40,737 nucleotides of DNA. It comes from Paenibacillus agaridevorans (lineage in GTDB: Bacteria > Bacillota > Bacilli > Paenibacillales > Paenibacillaceae). A program made the translations under genes and the position numbers. The stretch covers positions 22,006-62,742 of the forward strand of contig NZ_BDQX01000192.1 of NCBI RefSeq assembly GCF_003112455.1. Reading direction: 5' to 3'. Under the pieces are notes generated by a model, which was given only the letters and a program-made list of their open reading frames with translations, ran no database searches and was not told the origin of the DNA. Positions 8,090 through 15,824 of this stretch are shown here, piece by piece (within the stretch, counting starts at the first letter, position 1; each line of letters opens with the position of its first letter).

Positions 8090-9835
8090 TCATTTCATTT
8101 TGCGACCGGTAATGACGACCTTTGTCCCGTTCCCCTTGGCGCTTTCGATCGAGATTCCGTAATCGCCGCCGAATAACAGCTTGTACCGCATGTTCACGTT
8201 TTTCAGTCCCACGCCCCCGCGAGTCTCGGAATGAGACAAAAAGGCTTCTCCATCGATATCTTGCATGATCTTGCGCAGCTTGGACTCCTCGATTCCGATT
8301 CCGTTGTCCGTCACTTCCAGAACGATCGTATCCTCCGTTTCGTAGGCTTTGATCCCAATGACGCAGGCCATGGACATTTCGTTAAACGCATGTTTGATCG
8401 CGTTCTCCACGACGGGTTGAAGCGTGAACCGAATCGTCCGGTATTCCGACATCCCTTCGTCGATCTCATAGTTCACGCTTAAACGGCTGCCGTAGCGAAC
8501 TTGGATAATTTCAAGATAGTTTTTTACGTGCTGGATTTCGGTTCCGATTTCCACAACGTTGTTGCTGGCGATGTTCATGTTGTAGCGGTAAAAATCGGCC
8601 AGCTTTTCCACCATTCCGTTGATTCGGACGTGATCCCGTTTAATGGCCAGCGAGCTGATCGCGTCGAGCGTGTTGTACAGGAAATGCGGATTGATCTGGT
8701 CCTGCAAACTCTTGATCTCGGCCTCGTTGCGCAGCACTTGGTTCTCGAGCACGTTCTTGATCATCGCATTAAAGCTTCGGCTTAAATCGCCGATCTCGTC
8801 GTTCCGGTTAATGTCGCTTCGGATCTGGTAGTTCGATTTCTCTATGTTTTTCATCGTCTTGGATAACCTTTTGAGATCCCGCGTGCTCCTCGTCACGAAT
8901 AGATGAACGGCGACAATCAGGATGGCCATCACGATGATTCCCGTCAGCATGATGATGATTTTCGAATCGTTGATTTGTTTGTCGATCTTGTTTTGGTTAA
9001 TCAAAGAAACGACGTACCAGCCCGTCGTCGCGGAATTTTTAACGTTGGCGTAATAGCTTGACCCATGGAGACGAAGCGTGTCGAATTCGGCTAACCGGCC
9101 GATGTCCTTGTTGCTGAATTCGTCGTATGCCGAGACATCGGAATTCAGGCTGAAAATGACCTTCCCGTCCTCCGTCGTAATCAAAATATCGTCGAATGCC
9201 TGGTTGTTGACCCCGTTGAGAAATTGCGAGAACAGGTCTTTGTCCGCGCTCAGCACCATGAAGTCTTTTTCTCCGGGCAGGTTGCCCCATAACTTGATGG
9301 CCTGGGAGAATAACGTATTGTTGTCCTTGCCCGGCAACAGGGAGAAGCCCGGCAGCAGCACCATCGATTGCTCGGAATCGGTGATCTCGCGGTACATGTT
9401 CGTATTCAGGGCATTGCGAATATACTTGAAATCCTCGCCGTCGTTTAAATCCGTCGTCAGAATTTCCTGCCTGTCGAAGAGGATGACCGATAACGATTTG
9501 TACCCTTTGAAAAAAATCAGGGATCGGATGTTATCGTAAAAACGATTGTAAGCCGTATACCCCTCGAAGGTTCCGACGAATTTCTTGTCCGCGATCACGG
9601 GGAGGTTCGCGTCCTCGGAGAGGATCATCAGCACCTTCTGCATATCGTCGACGTAGCGGTCGATGCTATTGCTGATCTGCACGTTCAGGCTCGTAACGTA
9701 CTGATTGATGTTTTCCTTCGCGTACTTTTCCATAAAATGCGATAAGAGAGCGCTTAAAACGGTAATAAACACGATGCCGATGACCGTGTTAAACAGGATG
9801 AATTTATTGCGTAAGCCAAAAAAGAGGAGTTTCAT
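8090..9835 (-). CDS. Sensor histidine kinase, YesM type (start uncertain)
   Basis: A membrane kinase with two spans flanking a large extracellular sensing domain (about 250 residues), then a HAMP segment (NRNDEIGDLSRSFN), a His_kinase domain with phospho-acceptor His in QINPHFLYNTLD, and an HATPase domain with N box (VVENAIKHAF), DNGIGI and GVGLKNVNMR. The frame is open to 10000, but the ATG at 9835 gives the usual short cytoplasmic N-terminus (MKLLFFGLRNKF). Its ribosome site is poor, since AGAGG touches the ATG. Upstream ATGs at 9901, 9913, 9949 and 10000 also lack good sites, while a good GGGAGG stands 7 nt before an in-frame ATA. Its stop overlaps the response regulator's translation start region. 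Confidence 0.88.
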   Translation of the reverse strand: MKLLFFGLRNKFILFNTVIGIVFITVLSALLSHFMEKYAKENINQYVTSLNVQISNSIDRYVDDMQKVLMILSEDANLPVIADKKFVGTFEGYTAYNRFYDNIRSLIFFKGYKSLSVILFDRQEILTTDLNDGEDFKYIRNALNTNMYREITDSEQSMVLLPGFSLLPGKDNNTLFSQAIKLWGNLPGEKDFMVLSADKDLFSQFLNGVNNQAFDDILITTEDGKVIFSLNSDVSAYDEFSNKDIGRLAEFDTLRLHGSSYYANVKNSATTGWYVVSLINQNKIDKQINDSKIIIMLTGIIVMAILIVAVHLFVTRSTRDLKRLSKTMKNIEKSNYQIRSDINRNDEIGDLSRSFNAMIKNVLENQVLRNEAEIKSLQDQINPHFLYNTLDAISSLAIKRDHVRINGMVEKLADFYRYNMNIASNNVVEIGTEIQHVKNYLEIIQVRYGSRLSVNYEIDEGMSEYRTIRFTLQPVVENAIKHAFNEMSMACVIGIKAYETEDTIVLEVTDNGIGIEESKLRKIMQDIDGEAFLSHSETRGGVGLKNVNMRYKLLFGGDYGISIESAKGNGTKVVITGRKMK

Positions 9836-9844
9836 CCTCTTTTT
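9819..9844. repeat. Perfect 10-bp inverted repeat over the proposed kinase start
   Basis: AAAAAGAGGA (9819-9828), a 6-nt loop, and TCCTCTTTTT (9835-9844). On either strand this gives a small stem followed by a T run, and on the mRNA it would enclose the ATG at 9835. It could hide the start codon or act as a weak terminator; it could also be chance in coding sequence. Confidence 0.45.
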
Positions 9845-9947
9845 AATCGTGTCGACGCTATTCGCTTTTATACGATAACCTCCCGGAAAACAAACGTACA
9901 TCTCTTCTTGCATGCTCAGAGAGACGTAAGCAGCGTCCTTTTCTGTC

Positions 9948-9975
9948 ATTATATCATCGTTTTTGCCATCGTTAA
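9948..9975 (-). promoter_or_regulatory. Possible sigma-A promoter before the sensor kinase
   Basis: On the minus strand TTAACG (9975-9970), 16 bp, then TATAAT (9953-9948). It overlaps the end of the upstream glycosidase gene. If used, the mRNA would begin near 9941, which excludes the kinase starts at 9949 and 10000 and supports a start further in. Confidence 0.4.
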
Positions 9976-12605
9976 TCGAATCGCAGCACGATTTCGGCAT
10001 TTCCGTCGAATCGTTCGATCAAGACGTTTTGCCCGGTAGGGCAGTAGGTTCCGCCGACGGTCCGAGAGGGAATCGCGCCTTCCGGATGCGGGAGCCGGAT
10101 GCTCACGGTGTTCGGTTTTCTGTCCGACCGGCAGACGACTTTCGCCACGATCTCATGTTGCTCCAAATTCGATTCGACGCTTAGCGTGACGGCTCCGAAA
10201 TAAGTCGCGATTCCGTCCAACTCGATGATATTGCCATGCTCCAGCCATTTGCTCGGAATTCCCGGCAACAAGTTCAACCGCTCCTCCCCGTCTTCCATGT
10301 AAAGCATCCAACGGGTCTGCATGAGGAACCAGCCTTCCTCGTGCGTCTTATGCGGGCTGGCGTGCCAGAAGTGCTCCCAGAACGTATACGTCTCCCGGTC
10401 TGCCAATCCGGAGAAGCCGTTATAGTAGGCTTTCAGGAACGCTTTAACCTCGCCGCGTTTTAGATGCACCCACGGATGAATGCTGTAGTAAGGCTGGCTT
10501 AAAGCGACGTTGCGCGTACACATCAATTCCTGATGGTAATGCAACATGAAATCCGCCGCGGCTTCATCCGGAGTAACGACCTCTTGAAAGACGAGGTATA
10601 GCGGGCCGAGAAGGGAATCCCGAGTGGCGACCGAACCGTGCGTCAGCCATTTGCCGCCTTCTCCGTTAACGGAAAGCGGTCCTCTGTGCTCTACCCAAGG
10701 AGGAACGGTCGGCACCCAGCTTCCGTCGGCCAGAGGGACGACCGGCGAGTTCCCCATCGCGACGAACAAAGCTTGACGGATATCCTCTTTCATAGCCTGC
10801 GCTTCTTCCTCGATTCGCGCGGAACGGTCGGGATCGACGTTCGCGAACATTTCCGCCAGCCGACTCATCCCCATATACGCATACCCGTTTAACATGAAGG
10901 AGCGGAACGGGTCCTCCGGATCCGCCGTCTTCCCTTCCAGCATGCCGTAACCTTTGCCCCGAAGTTCCTTCGTCTTATTGCGGTCTCTCCAATTGGCCAG
11001 ATAATCGAACGCCTTTAGCAGACGGTCCTTGATCTCCAGAAGCCAAGCTTCGTCCCGGGTATAACGGTAATGCTCTCCGAGGCTCCATAACGCGGCTCCC
11101 GTTTCCAGCATATATCCGCCGTAGTTTTGCATCAGGCCGTCCTCGTGCTGCTTATCCAAGAAGAACCGCAGCGCCCTCTCCGCAACGCCGTTCCATCCCA
11201 TGGACTCCATGAATTGGATAATCGGCGAGCTCTCCGAGCCGATCGCCGTATACACGCCGATCGTCGGAACGATCGTCCCGCCGGGCTCCAGGCCGTAAGA
11301 GACGAGATCGAGATGGAGCAAACCGGCCTTGACCATCTCTTCGATCCGCTGCTCGGGAAGCTTGATCGTCGCCGCTCGGGAAAGCTTCTCCCGCCAGAAA
11401 GCGCGGCACTCCGTCCATCTCTCTTCGAAAGATTGCCGCCGCAACCTTTCGGCGCGTTCCCCGGAGATCGGGCGGTGGGGCAAGTAGAATTCGAAAGCGA
11501 TCGACTCTCCCGGAGCCAGGAGAACGGCCGTCTCTTCCGTTCCAAGCGGTTGTCCGCCCAGCTTGGATACGCAGCAAACCCGATTCTCCGAGTAGCGGAC
11601 GAACCCGTTGCCTCCGTCGAACTCGTATTGCTTATCGTCGTTTAAGACGAAAGCGTTGGGAACAACGTTCTTGAACCAGGCGTATCTGGGCACCTGAGCT
11701 TTATTCGTGGCCACCGCCCGGAAGTAAAGCACCGTCTCCTCTTCCTGGTTCATCTCCTCCGGAAGGAGCCGTTCCCGCAGCGCCGTCTGCTCTTCCGTCA
11801 GCATATGAAAGTGGCCGAAGCCGTCGGCGGCCAAATAATGGGTGCCCCTTAACGTATCGGCTTTCAAAGGGCTGCTTTCGTAAGAGGCGAAGGATACCGT
11901 GTCGTAGACAACGTCGTTATCCACGATCGAGGCGTGCAGAATAGGGAGCGATCCGTCCTCGAGCCTGCGGGAGACGCCGTCCACGCAGCCGACGCCTCGG
12001 CCAAGCATATACCGATAGCAGACGGGTTTGTCTTCGTTCTCCGGCAGCTTCGCTTCGAAGCCGTGAAATCTCGGCTGCACCCAATCCCACAGCCTTTCCT
12101 CTCCGCCGACCCCGCGAAACCCGACGCCGAAAATCCGCATATCGCGGGACAACCCGAGCCAGGTCTGCGAAGCGAGCTCCCGGGTATGTTCGGCGGCGTT
12201 CTCGTAGGTTTCTTCCGGTTCGTCCTCGATCCTTTGCAGTTCGGTAACCAGGTTCAACGCCTTGACGTCGCGTTCGATTTGCCCGTATGTCCGATCGTCT
12301 TCGGCTTGCGTAACGGCGACTCCGTAAGCAGGGATGTAGATCGGATAAGCTTTGTTAACGTCCCTCAGGAAAAAACTGAAAGGATGGTCGGGCGTATCGA
12401 TTTTCACCAGAATCCCCTGCAAGCCGGTTTCGTCTTCCGTTTCAATGGTTACTTCCAGCCGCGCCGGACCGCCGTCCGTGGAGAAGATAGCCTCTTCGGA
12501 CCTACCGCTCCCCCGTACGATTGCCGTAACGACCGTGCCGACGGTCGCCGTAACGGCCCCCTCGATCGGCGCTTTCTTCCATTCTATCGCGAATTTCGCA
12601 TTCAT
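9972..12605 (-). CDS. Six-hairpin glycosidase-like protein, probably cytosolic
   Basis: An 877-residue protein with no signal peptide or membrane span. The N-terminal half (about 1-400) looks beta-rich; from about 415 to 760 it has the helical repeats of the (alpha/alpha)6 six-hairpin glycosidase superfamily (SMGWNGVAERALRFFLDKQ, YMLETGAALWSLGEHY and YAYMGMSRLAEMF), and a short beta-sheet tail closes it. Acidic residues in those helices are candidate catalysts but I cannot assign them. The start has GGGGA about ten bases upstream. It is the first gene of the sugar island and lies next to the sensor kinase, so it may degrade imported oligosaccharide. The GH family is not recognised. Confidence 0.8.
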   Translation of the reverse strand: MNAKFAIEWKKAPIEGAVTATVGTVVTAIVRGSGRSEEAIFSTDGGPARLEVTIETEDETGLQGILVKIDTPDHPFSFFLRDVNKAYPIYIPAYGVAVTQAEDDRTYGQIERDVKALNLVTELQRIEDEPEETYENAAEHTRELASQTWLGLSRDMRIFGVGFRGVGGEERLWDWVQPRFHGFEAKLPENEDKPVCYRYMLGRGVGCVDGVSRRLEDGSLPILHASIVDNDVVYDTVSFASYESSPLKADTLRGTHYLAADGFGHFHMLTEEQTALRERLLPEEMNQEEETVLYFRAVATNKAQVPRYAWFKNVVPNAFVLNDDKQYEFDGGNGFVRYSENRVCCVSKLGGQPLGTEETAVLLAPGESIAFEFYLPHRPISGERAERLRRQSFEERWTECRAFWREKLSRAATIKLPEQRIEEMVKAGLLHLDLVSYGLEPGGTIVPTIGVYTAIGSESSPIIQFMESMGWNGVAERALRFFLDKQHEDGLMQNYGGYMLETGAALWSLGEHYRYTRDEAWLLEIKDRLLKAFDYLANWRDRNKTKELRGKGYGMLEGKTADPEDPFRSFMLNGYAYMGMSRLAEMFANVDPDRSARIEEEAQAMKEDIRQALFVAMGNSPVVPLADGSWVPTVPPWVEHRGPLSVNGEGGKWLTHGSVATRDSLLGPLYLVFQEVVTPDEAAADFMLHYHQELMCTRNVALSQPYYSIHPWVHLKRGEVKAFLKAYYNGFSGLADRETYTFWEHFWHASPHKTHEEGWFLMQTRWMLYMEDGEERLNLLPGIPSKWLEHGNIIELDGIATYFGAVTLSVESNLEQHEIVAKVVCRSDRKPNTVSIRLPHPEGAIPSRTVGGTYCPTGQNVLIERFDGNAEIVLRFD

Positions 12606-12630
12606 CTTTTCCAGTCCCCTTTATGAGGTT

Positions 12631-12797
12631 GTTCAAAAAGTCCGCTTCCCATTACGAAGTAATCCTAGTAGCTGACTCGACATCGAATATTGAATTCAGC
12701 CGAACCTTCCGGTGCTCACGTAGCTTCCACTACGCTCCGCTCCTCAGGTTCTAGCTTCATCCAATCTTCTCGGTACTGAGAACCGAACTTTTTGAAC
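12631..12797. repeat. 167-bp non-coding element with 14-bp inverted ends (MITE-like)
   Basis: The ends are GTTCAAAAAGTCCG (12631-12644) and CGAACTTTTTGAAC (12784-12797), inverted copies with one mismatch. The interior has no long open frame and several small inverted repeats, such as ATTACGAAGTAAT (12651-12663). It sits between the cre-like site and the glycosidase start, so it would be transcribed as part of the leader. The layout suggests a miniature inverted-repeat element; no target duplication is obvious. Confidence 0.6.
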
Positions 12798-12820
12798 TCG
12801 CATTTTATGCCATAATCCCA

Positions 12821-12834
12821 AGAAAGCGCTAACA
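12821..12834 (-). promoter_or_regulatory. cre-like site before the cytosolic glycosidase
   Basis: AGAAAGCGCTAACA on the plus strand differs from TGWAANCGNTNWCA only at the first base. It lies about 215 bp before the glycosidase start, on the far side of the repeat element. CcpA control of the whole island is the likely meaning. Confidence 0.55.
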
Positions 12835-12955
12835 CCAATACCTCTACTATAGGCCGCGAAGGACGTATCGGATAGCACAAATCTTATCATTTCTTTTGGA
12901 CTTTTTTGACCTGCATGATCAGATCAATCAGCCGTTCGGGCGAAGTATTTTTTCA

Positions 12956-12972
12956 TTTGACCTTCTTTGACT
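12956..12972 (+). promoter_or_regulatory. CtsR operator before clpP
   Basis: TTTGACC-TTC-TTTGACT: the reverse complement reads AGTCAAA-GAA-GGTCAAA, a full match to the CtsR heptad direct repeat. It covers the -35 of the clpP promoter, so CtsR would block RNA polymerase until heat or proteotoxic stress inactivates it. Confidence 0.85.
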
Positions 12973-12995
12973 TTTTGAAAACAATCCGTTATGAT
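12967..12995 (+). promoter_or_regulatory. Sigma-A promoter of clpP
   Basis: TTGACT (12967-12972), exactly 17 bp, TATGAT (12990-12995). The -35 is shared with the second half of the CtsR operator. Confidence 0.8.
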
Positions 12996-13088
12996 AGGAA
13001 TACGAAATTTCTACTTATCGTTTCATGATGAGTTTATGCTTACGAAGATGCGTTTGCTGCGCAAACACTTAAGGAGGATTGGTTAAGA

Positions 13089-13670
13089 ATGAATTTTGTG
13101 CCTATGGTAATTGAGCAAAGCAACAGAGGGGAACGCTCGTACGACATCTACTCCCGCCTGCTGAAGGACCGCATTATCTTCCTTGGCTCCGGCGTGAATG
13201 ACGTAGTCGCCAACTCCATCATCGCGCAAATGCTGTTCCTTGCCGCGGAAGATCCGGAGAAGGACATTTCCCTTTACATTAACAGCCCTGGCGGTTCCAT
13301 AACAGCTGGCATGGCCATTTACGATACGATGCAATATATTAAGCCGGACGTGTCCACGATCTGCGTCGGCATGGCCGCTTCCATGGGTGCCTTCCTGCTG
13401 ACTGCCGGCGCGAAGGGCAAACGTTACGCGCTGCCGAACAGCGAAGTCATGATCCACCAGCCGCTGGGCGGAGCCGAAGGCCAAGCGAGCGATATCGAGA
13501 TCCGCGCCCGCCGCATTCTAAAGATGCGCGACAAGCTTAACAACATTCTGGCGGATCGTTCCGGCCAGCCGCTTAGCCGTATCGAACAGGATACCGACCG
13601 CGACTACTTCATGAGCGCTGCCGAAGCGCAAGCATACGGACTCGTCGATAAGGTTATCGAGAGGATCTAA
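13089..13670 (+). CDS. clpP: ATP-dependent Clp protease proteolytic subunit
   Basis: A 193-residue protein of normal family length with the Ser98 (GMAASMGAF), His123 (VMIHQPLGG) and Asp172 catalytic triad. ClpP forms a barrel of two heptamer rings that degrades proteins fed in by ClpC, ClpX or ClpE ATPases in the cytosol. AAGGAGG lies before the ATG. It is a single-gene unit, with a CtsR-controlled promoter in front and a strong terminator behind. Confidence 0.98.
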   Translation: MNFVPMVIEQSNRGERSYDIYSRLLKDRIIFLGSGVNDVVANSIIAQMLFLAAEDPEKDISLYINSPGGSITAGMAIYDTMQYIKPDVSTICVGMAASMGAFLLTAGAKGKRYALPNSEVMIHQPLGGAEGQASDIEIRARRILKMRDKLNNILADRSGQPLSRIEQDTDRDYFMSAAEAQAYGLVDKVIERI

Positions 13671-13688
13671 TGCAAGGCATCACCTAGA

Positions 13689-13726
13689 AGAAGCAGATGA
13701 GCCATTGGTCTGCTTCTCTTTTTTTT
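13689..13726 (+). terminator. Terminator of clpP
   Basis: A 9-bp stem AGAAGCAGA (13689-13697) with TCTGCTTCT (13709-13717), an 11-nt loop, then C and eight T's before the next C. Confidence 0.9.
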
Positions 13727-13743
13727 CGTCTGTACGCCGCATC

Positions 13744-13759
13744 TGTGACAAAGATCACT
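13744..13759 (+). promoter_or_regulatory. Fnr-like activator box before the FNT channel and ldh
   Basis: TGTGA-CAAAGA-TCACT matches the Fnr/Crp-family TGTGA-N6-TCACA site with one mismatch. Its centre (13751.5) is 41.5 bp before the start expected from the -10 at 13781-13786, the classic class II activator spacing. A Rex operator (TTGTGA-N6-TCACAA) is an alternative, with a poorer match. Confidence 0.6.
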
Positions 13760-13780
13760 CCCCACGATCGTGCGGCAAGC

Positions 13781-13786
13781 TATTAT
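13781..13786 (+). promoter_or_regulatory. -10 element of the FNT/ldh promoter
   Basis: TATTAT with no recognisable -35 hexamer 17 bp upstream (CTCCCC there), as expected for a promoter that depends on an activator. A CACGATCGTG palindrome lies between it and the Fnr-like box. Confidence 0.5.
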
Positions 13787-13854
13787 GGTTTTAGCAGGAT
13801 GTTCCATCGCCTGCAGCCCGCAACCAGCCCATTATGCATCAAGAGGTGTTACTC

Positions 13855-14631
13855 ATGGAAGTAGAAGCGTTAAGCAAGGTCGAGCAGCTCGCCCTAAAGA
13901 AGCTGCGCATATACAAAAATAGCGTCTGGCGTTACCTGTCTCGCTCCATGCTGGCCAGTATGTTCATCGGGTTCGGCGTTATCGTCGCCTTTAAGACGGG
14001 CAGCTTCTTCTATTTGGAGAATTCGCCGCTGACCTATCCCATGGCCGCAATCACGTTTGGCGCAGCCATCATTCTGATCAGTTACGGCGGAGGCGACCTG
14101 TTTACGGGTAATACCTTCTACTATACATACGCAGCTTTGCGCAAGCGCATGAGGTGGTTGGATACCGTCAGGTTGTGGGTACTTAGTTACTTAGGCAACA
14201 TCCTGGGCGCCGCCGCGTTCGCCTTGCTGATTTGGACGACCGGCTTGTTCTCAAGCCCCGACGTTAATGCTTTCTTGCTCGAGGTTGTGCACAAAAAGAT
14301 GACCGCGCCGACTTCGGAGCTGTTCTTCCGGGCCATTCTTTGTAACTGGCTGGTCTGCCTTGCCTTCTTCGTTCCTATGTCGATGAAGAGCGACGGAGCC
14401 AAGATGTTCGCCATGATGTTGTTCGTCTTCTGCTTCTTTATCTCGGGCTACGAGCACAGCATTGCCAACCTATGCACCTTCGCCATCGCATTCGTGTTGG
14501 ATCCCGGAAACTTCTCTTATTCGGGAGGCTTCCACAACATCATCCCCGTCACGCTGGGCAATCTGATCGGCGGCGGCATCCTGATGGGATGGATGTACCA
14601 CTACGTCAACAAGCCGTTCTACGAGGATTAA
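13855..14631 (+). CDS. Formate/nitrite transporter family channel
   Basis: A 258-residue integral membrane protein with six predicted spans. FNT signatures are clear: GGGDLFTGN at about 78-86 and GYEHSIANLCTF at about 198-209 with the pore His201. FNT proteins form pentamers that move formate, nitrite, lactate or hydrosulfide across the membrane. The ATG at 13855 is chosen because AGAGGTG stands 6 nt before it; an in-frame ATG at 13834 has none. The lactate dehydrogenase gene follows 56 bp on, with no terminator between, so lactate or formate export during fermentation is a reasonable guess. Substrate cannot be read from sequence. Confidence 0.9.
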   Translation: MEVEALSKVEQLALKKLRIYKNSVWRYLSRSMLASMFIGFGVIVAFKTGSFFYLENSPLTYPMAAITFGAAIILISYGGGDLFTGNTFYYTYAALRKRMRWLDTVRLWVLSYLGNILGAAAFALLIWTTGLFSSPDVNAFLLEVVHKKMTAPTSELFFRAILCNWLVCLAFFVPMSMKSDGAKMFAMMLFVFCFFISGYEHSIANLCTFAIAFVLDPGNFSYSGGFHNIIPVTLGNLIGGGILMGWMYHYVNKPFYED

Positions 14632-14687
14632 ACGCAGTATCATACGGCGATCGCCGTGAATTCCAGTACAAGGAGCGATTCCATTCC

Positions 14688-15602
14688 ATGAAAAAATCCA
14701 AAATCGTTATTATCGGCACCGGAGCCGTCGGCTCGACTACTGCATATACGCTGCTGCTTCGCAATCGCGTGGACGAGCTGGTGCTCATCGACGCCAACCA
14801 TAACAAAGCCGCCGGAGACGCGCTCGACATGAATCACGGCATGCCGTTCCTCGGTCAAGCCTCCGTCTGGGCCGGCACTTATGAGGACTGTGCAGGCGCC
14901 GACATCATCATCATTACGGCTGGCGCCGCCCAGAAGCCGGGCGAGCCTCGCACCGAGCTGCTGAAGCGCAACGTCGCCATCTTCGACAGCATTATCGAGC
15001 AAGTGCTTCCGTATAATGGAGACGCCATCCTGCTGATCGCTTCCAACCCTGTCGACATTATGAGCTATATGGCGTATAAGAAAGCAGGGCTGCCGATACA
15101 TCGCGTCATCGGCTCCGGCACCCTTCTCGACAGTGCGCGTTTCCGCTACCTGATCGGTCAAAAGCTGGATATCGACCCTCGCAGCGTGCATGCGCATATC
15201 GTCGGCGAGCATGGCGACTCCGAGCTGCCGCTCTGGAGCTTGGCCAACATAGCCGGATCGAAGCTGACTTTGTCCGAGGAAGACCGCGAAGACGTGTTCG
15301 TCAATACTCGCGATGCCGCCTACCAGATCATCGAAGCCAAAGGCGCGACCTATTATGCCATCGCGCTGGCGCTCGACCGCATCTGCACAGCGATTCTGAG
15401 TGATGAGGGCGCCGTACTCAACGTCTCGACCTTGCTGAACGACTATCACGGCGTATCCGACGTTTACCTGGGCGTACCTTGTATCGTCGACCGCAGCGGC
15501 GTCAGACAAGTGATGGACATTACGATCACGGAGCAGGAGCGGGAACTTTTGCACAAGTCGGCGGATAAGCTCAAGGGACTAATTTCTACGTTACAGATTT
15601 AA
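14688..15602 (+). CDS. ldh: L-lactate dehydrogenase
   Basis: A 304-residue NAD-dependent enzyme that reduces pyruvate to L-lactate and regenerates NAD in fermentation. Visible are the GTGAVG nucleotide-binding loop (10-15), Gln82 in AQKPGEPR, which marks lactate rather than malate specificity, mobile-loop Arg88, Asp148/Arg151 and catalytic His175 in GEHGDSE. AAGGAGCG precedes the ATG at 14688; an upstream open extension overlaps the channel gene in another frame and is not used. It shares the Fnr-like promoter with the channel and ends at a strong terminator. Confidence 0.95.
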   Translation: MKKSKIVIIGTGAVGSTTAYTLLLRNRVDELVLIDANHNKAAGDALDMNHGMPFLGQASVWAGTYEDCAGADIIIITAGAAQKPGEPRTELLKRNVAIFDSIIEQVLPYNGDAILLIASNPVDIMSYMAYKKAGLPIHRVIGSGTLLDSARFRYLIGQKLDIDPRSVHAHIVGEHGDSELPLWSLANIAGSKLTLSEEDREDVFVNTRDAAYQIIEAKGATYYAIALALDRICTAILSDEGAVLNVSTLLNDYHGVSDVYLGVPCIVDRSGVRQVMDITITEQERELLHKSADKLKGLISTLQI

Positions 15603-15622
15603 GGACATCCCCTCATATACGC

Positions 15623-15676
15623 AGCAATGGCGGTGCTCGGGTTATGTTACTACCCGTTCACCGCCATTGCTTTTTT
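15623..15676 (+). terminator. Terminator of the FNT-ldh operon
   Basis: A 13-bp stem AGCAATGGCGGTG (15623-15635) with CACCGCCATTGCT (15659-15671), an inner CGGGT/ACCCG helix, and a T run. Confidence 0.93.
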
Positions 15677-15702
15677 ATTGTTTCCAGCTGCCAGGGTGTC
15701 TT

Positions 15703-15771
15703 AGAGCCCTCCCAACGCAACCCCTGCGCACGCAAATAAGAGCCCTCTATGCGACCCTCTGCGTCGCACAA
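15703..15771. repeat. Two degenerate direct repeats of about 34 bp
   Basis: AGAGCCCTC at 15703 and again at 15739 each lead into a related stretch containing a GCRACCCYCTGCG-like core. No gene is seen here. Function unknown. Confidence 0.4.
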
Positions 15772-15797
15772 AAGACTCCCTTGCTTTGCTCATGAAA

Positions 15798-15814
15798 GGA
15801 CGGAAATCCCATCC
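15798..15814 (-). terminator. Weak hairpin after the HPr-like gene
   Basis: On the minus strand GGATGG, a 5-nt loop, CCGTCC with one G-U pair, then TTTC. Short and with a poor T run, but it stands where the glk-crh transcript should end. Confidence 0.35.
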
Positions 15815-15824
15815 GAGCTTGCCC

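Larger units (their letters stand above)
12606..13088. other. 483-bp spacer between divergent glycosidase and clpP genes
   Basis: This stretch holds, from left to right, the glycosidase ribosome site, a 167-bp element with inverted ends (12631-12797), a cre-like site (12821-12834), a CtsR operator and sigma-A promoter for clpP (12956-12995), and a small hairpin GTTTGC-TGC-GCAAAC (13052-13066) just before the clpP ribosome site. No further gene is seen. Confidence 0.8.

Noticed and set aside
12893..12912. Second CtsR operator upstream of clpP
   Set aside because: TTTGGACTTTTTTGACC has one good half site but the other differs from the heptad at the key positions.
14472..14687. N-terminal extension of lactate dehydrogenase
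   Set aside because: The extra 72 codons overlap the channel gene in another frame, are Arg-rich in the manner of shadow frames, and the ribosome site is at the ATG at 14688.
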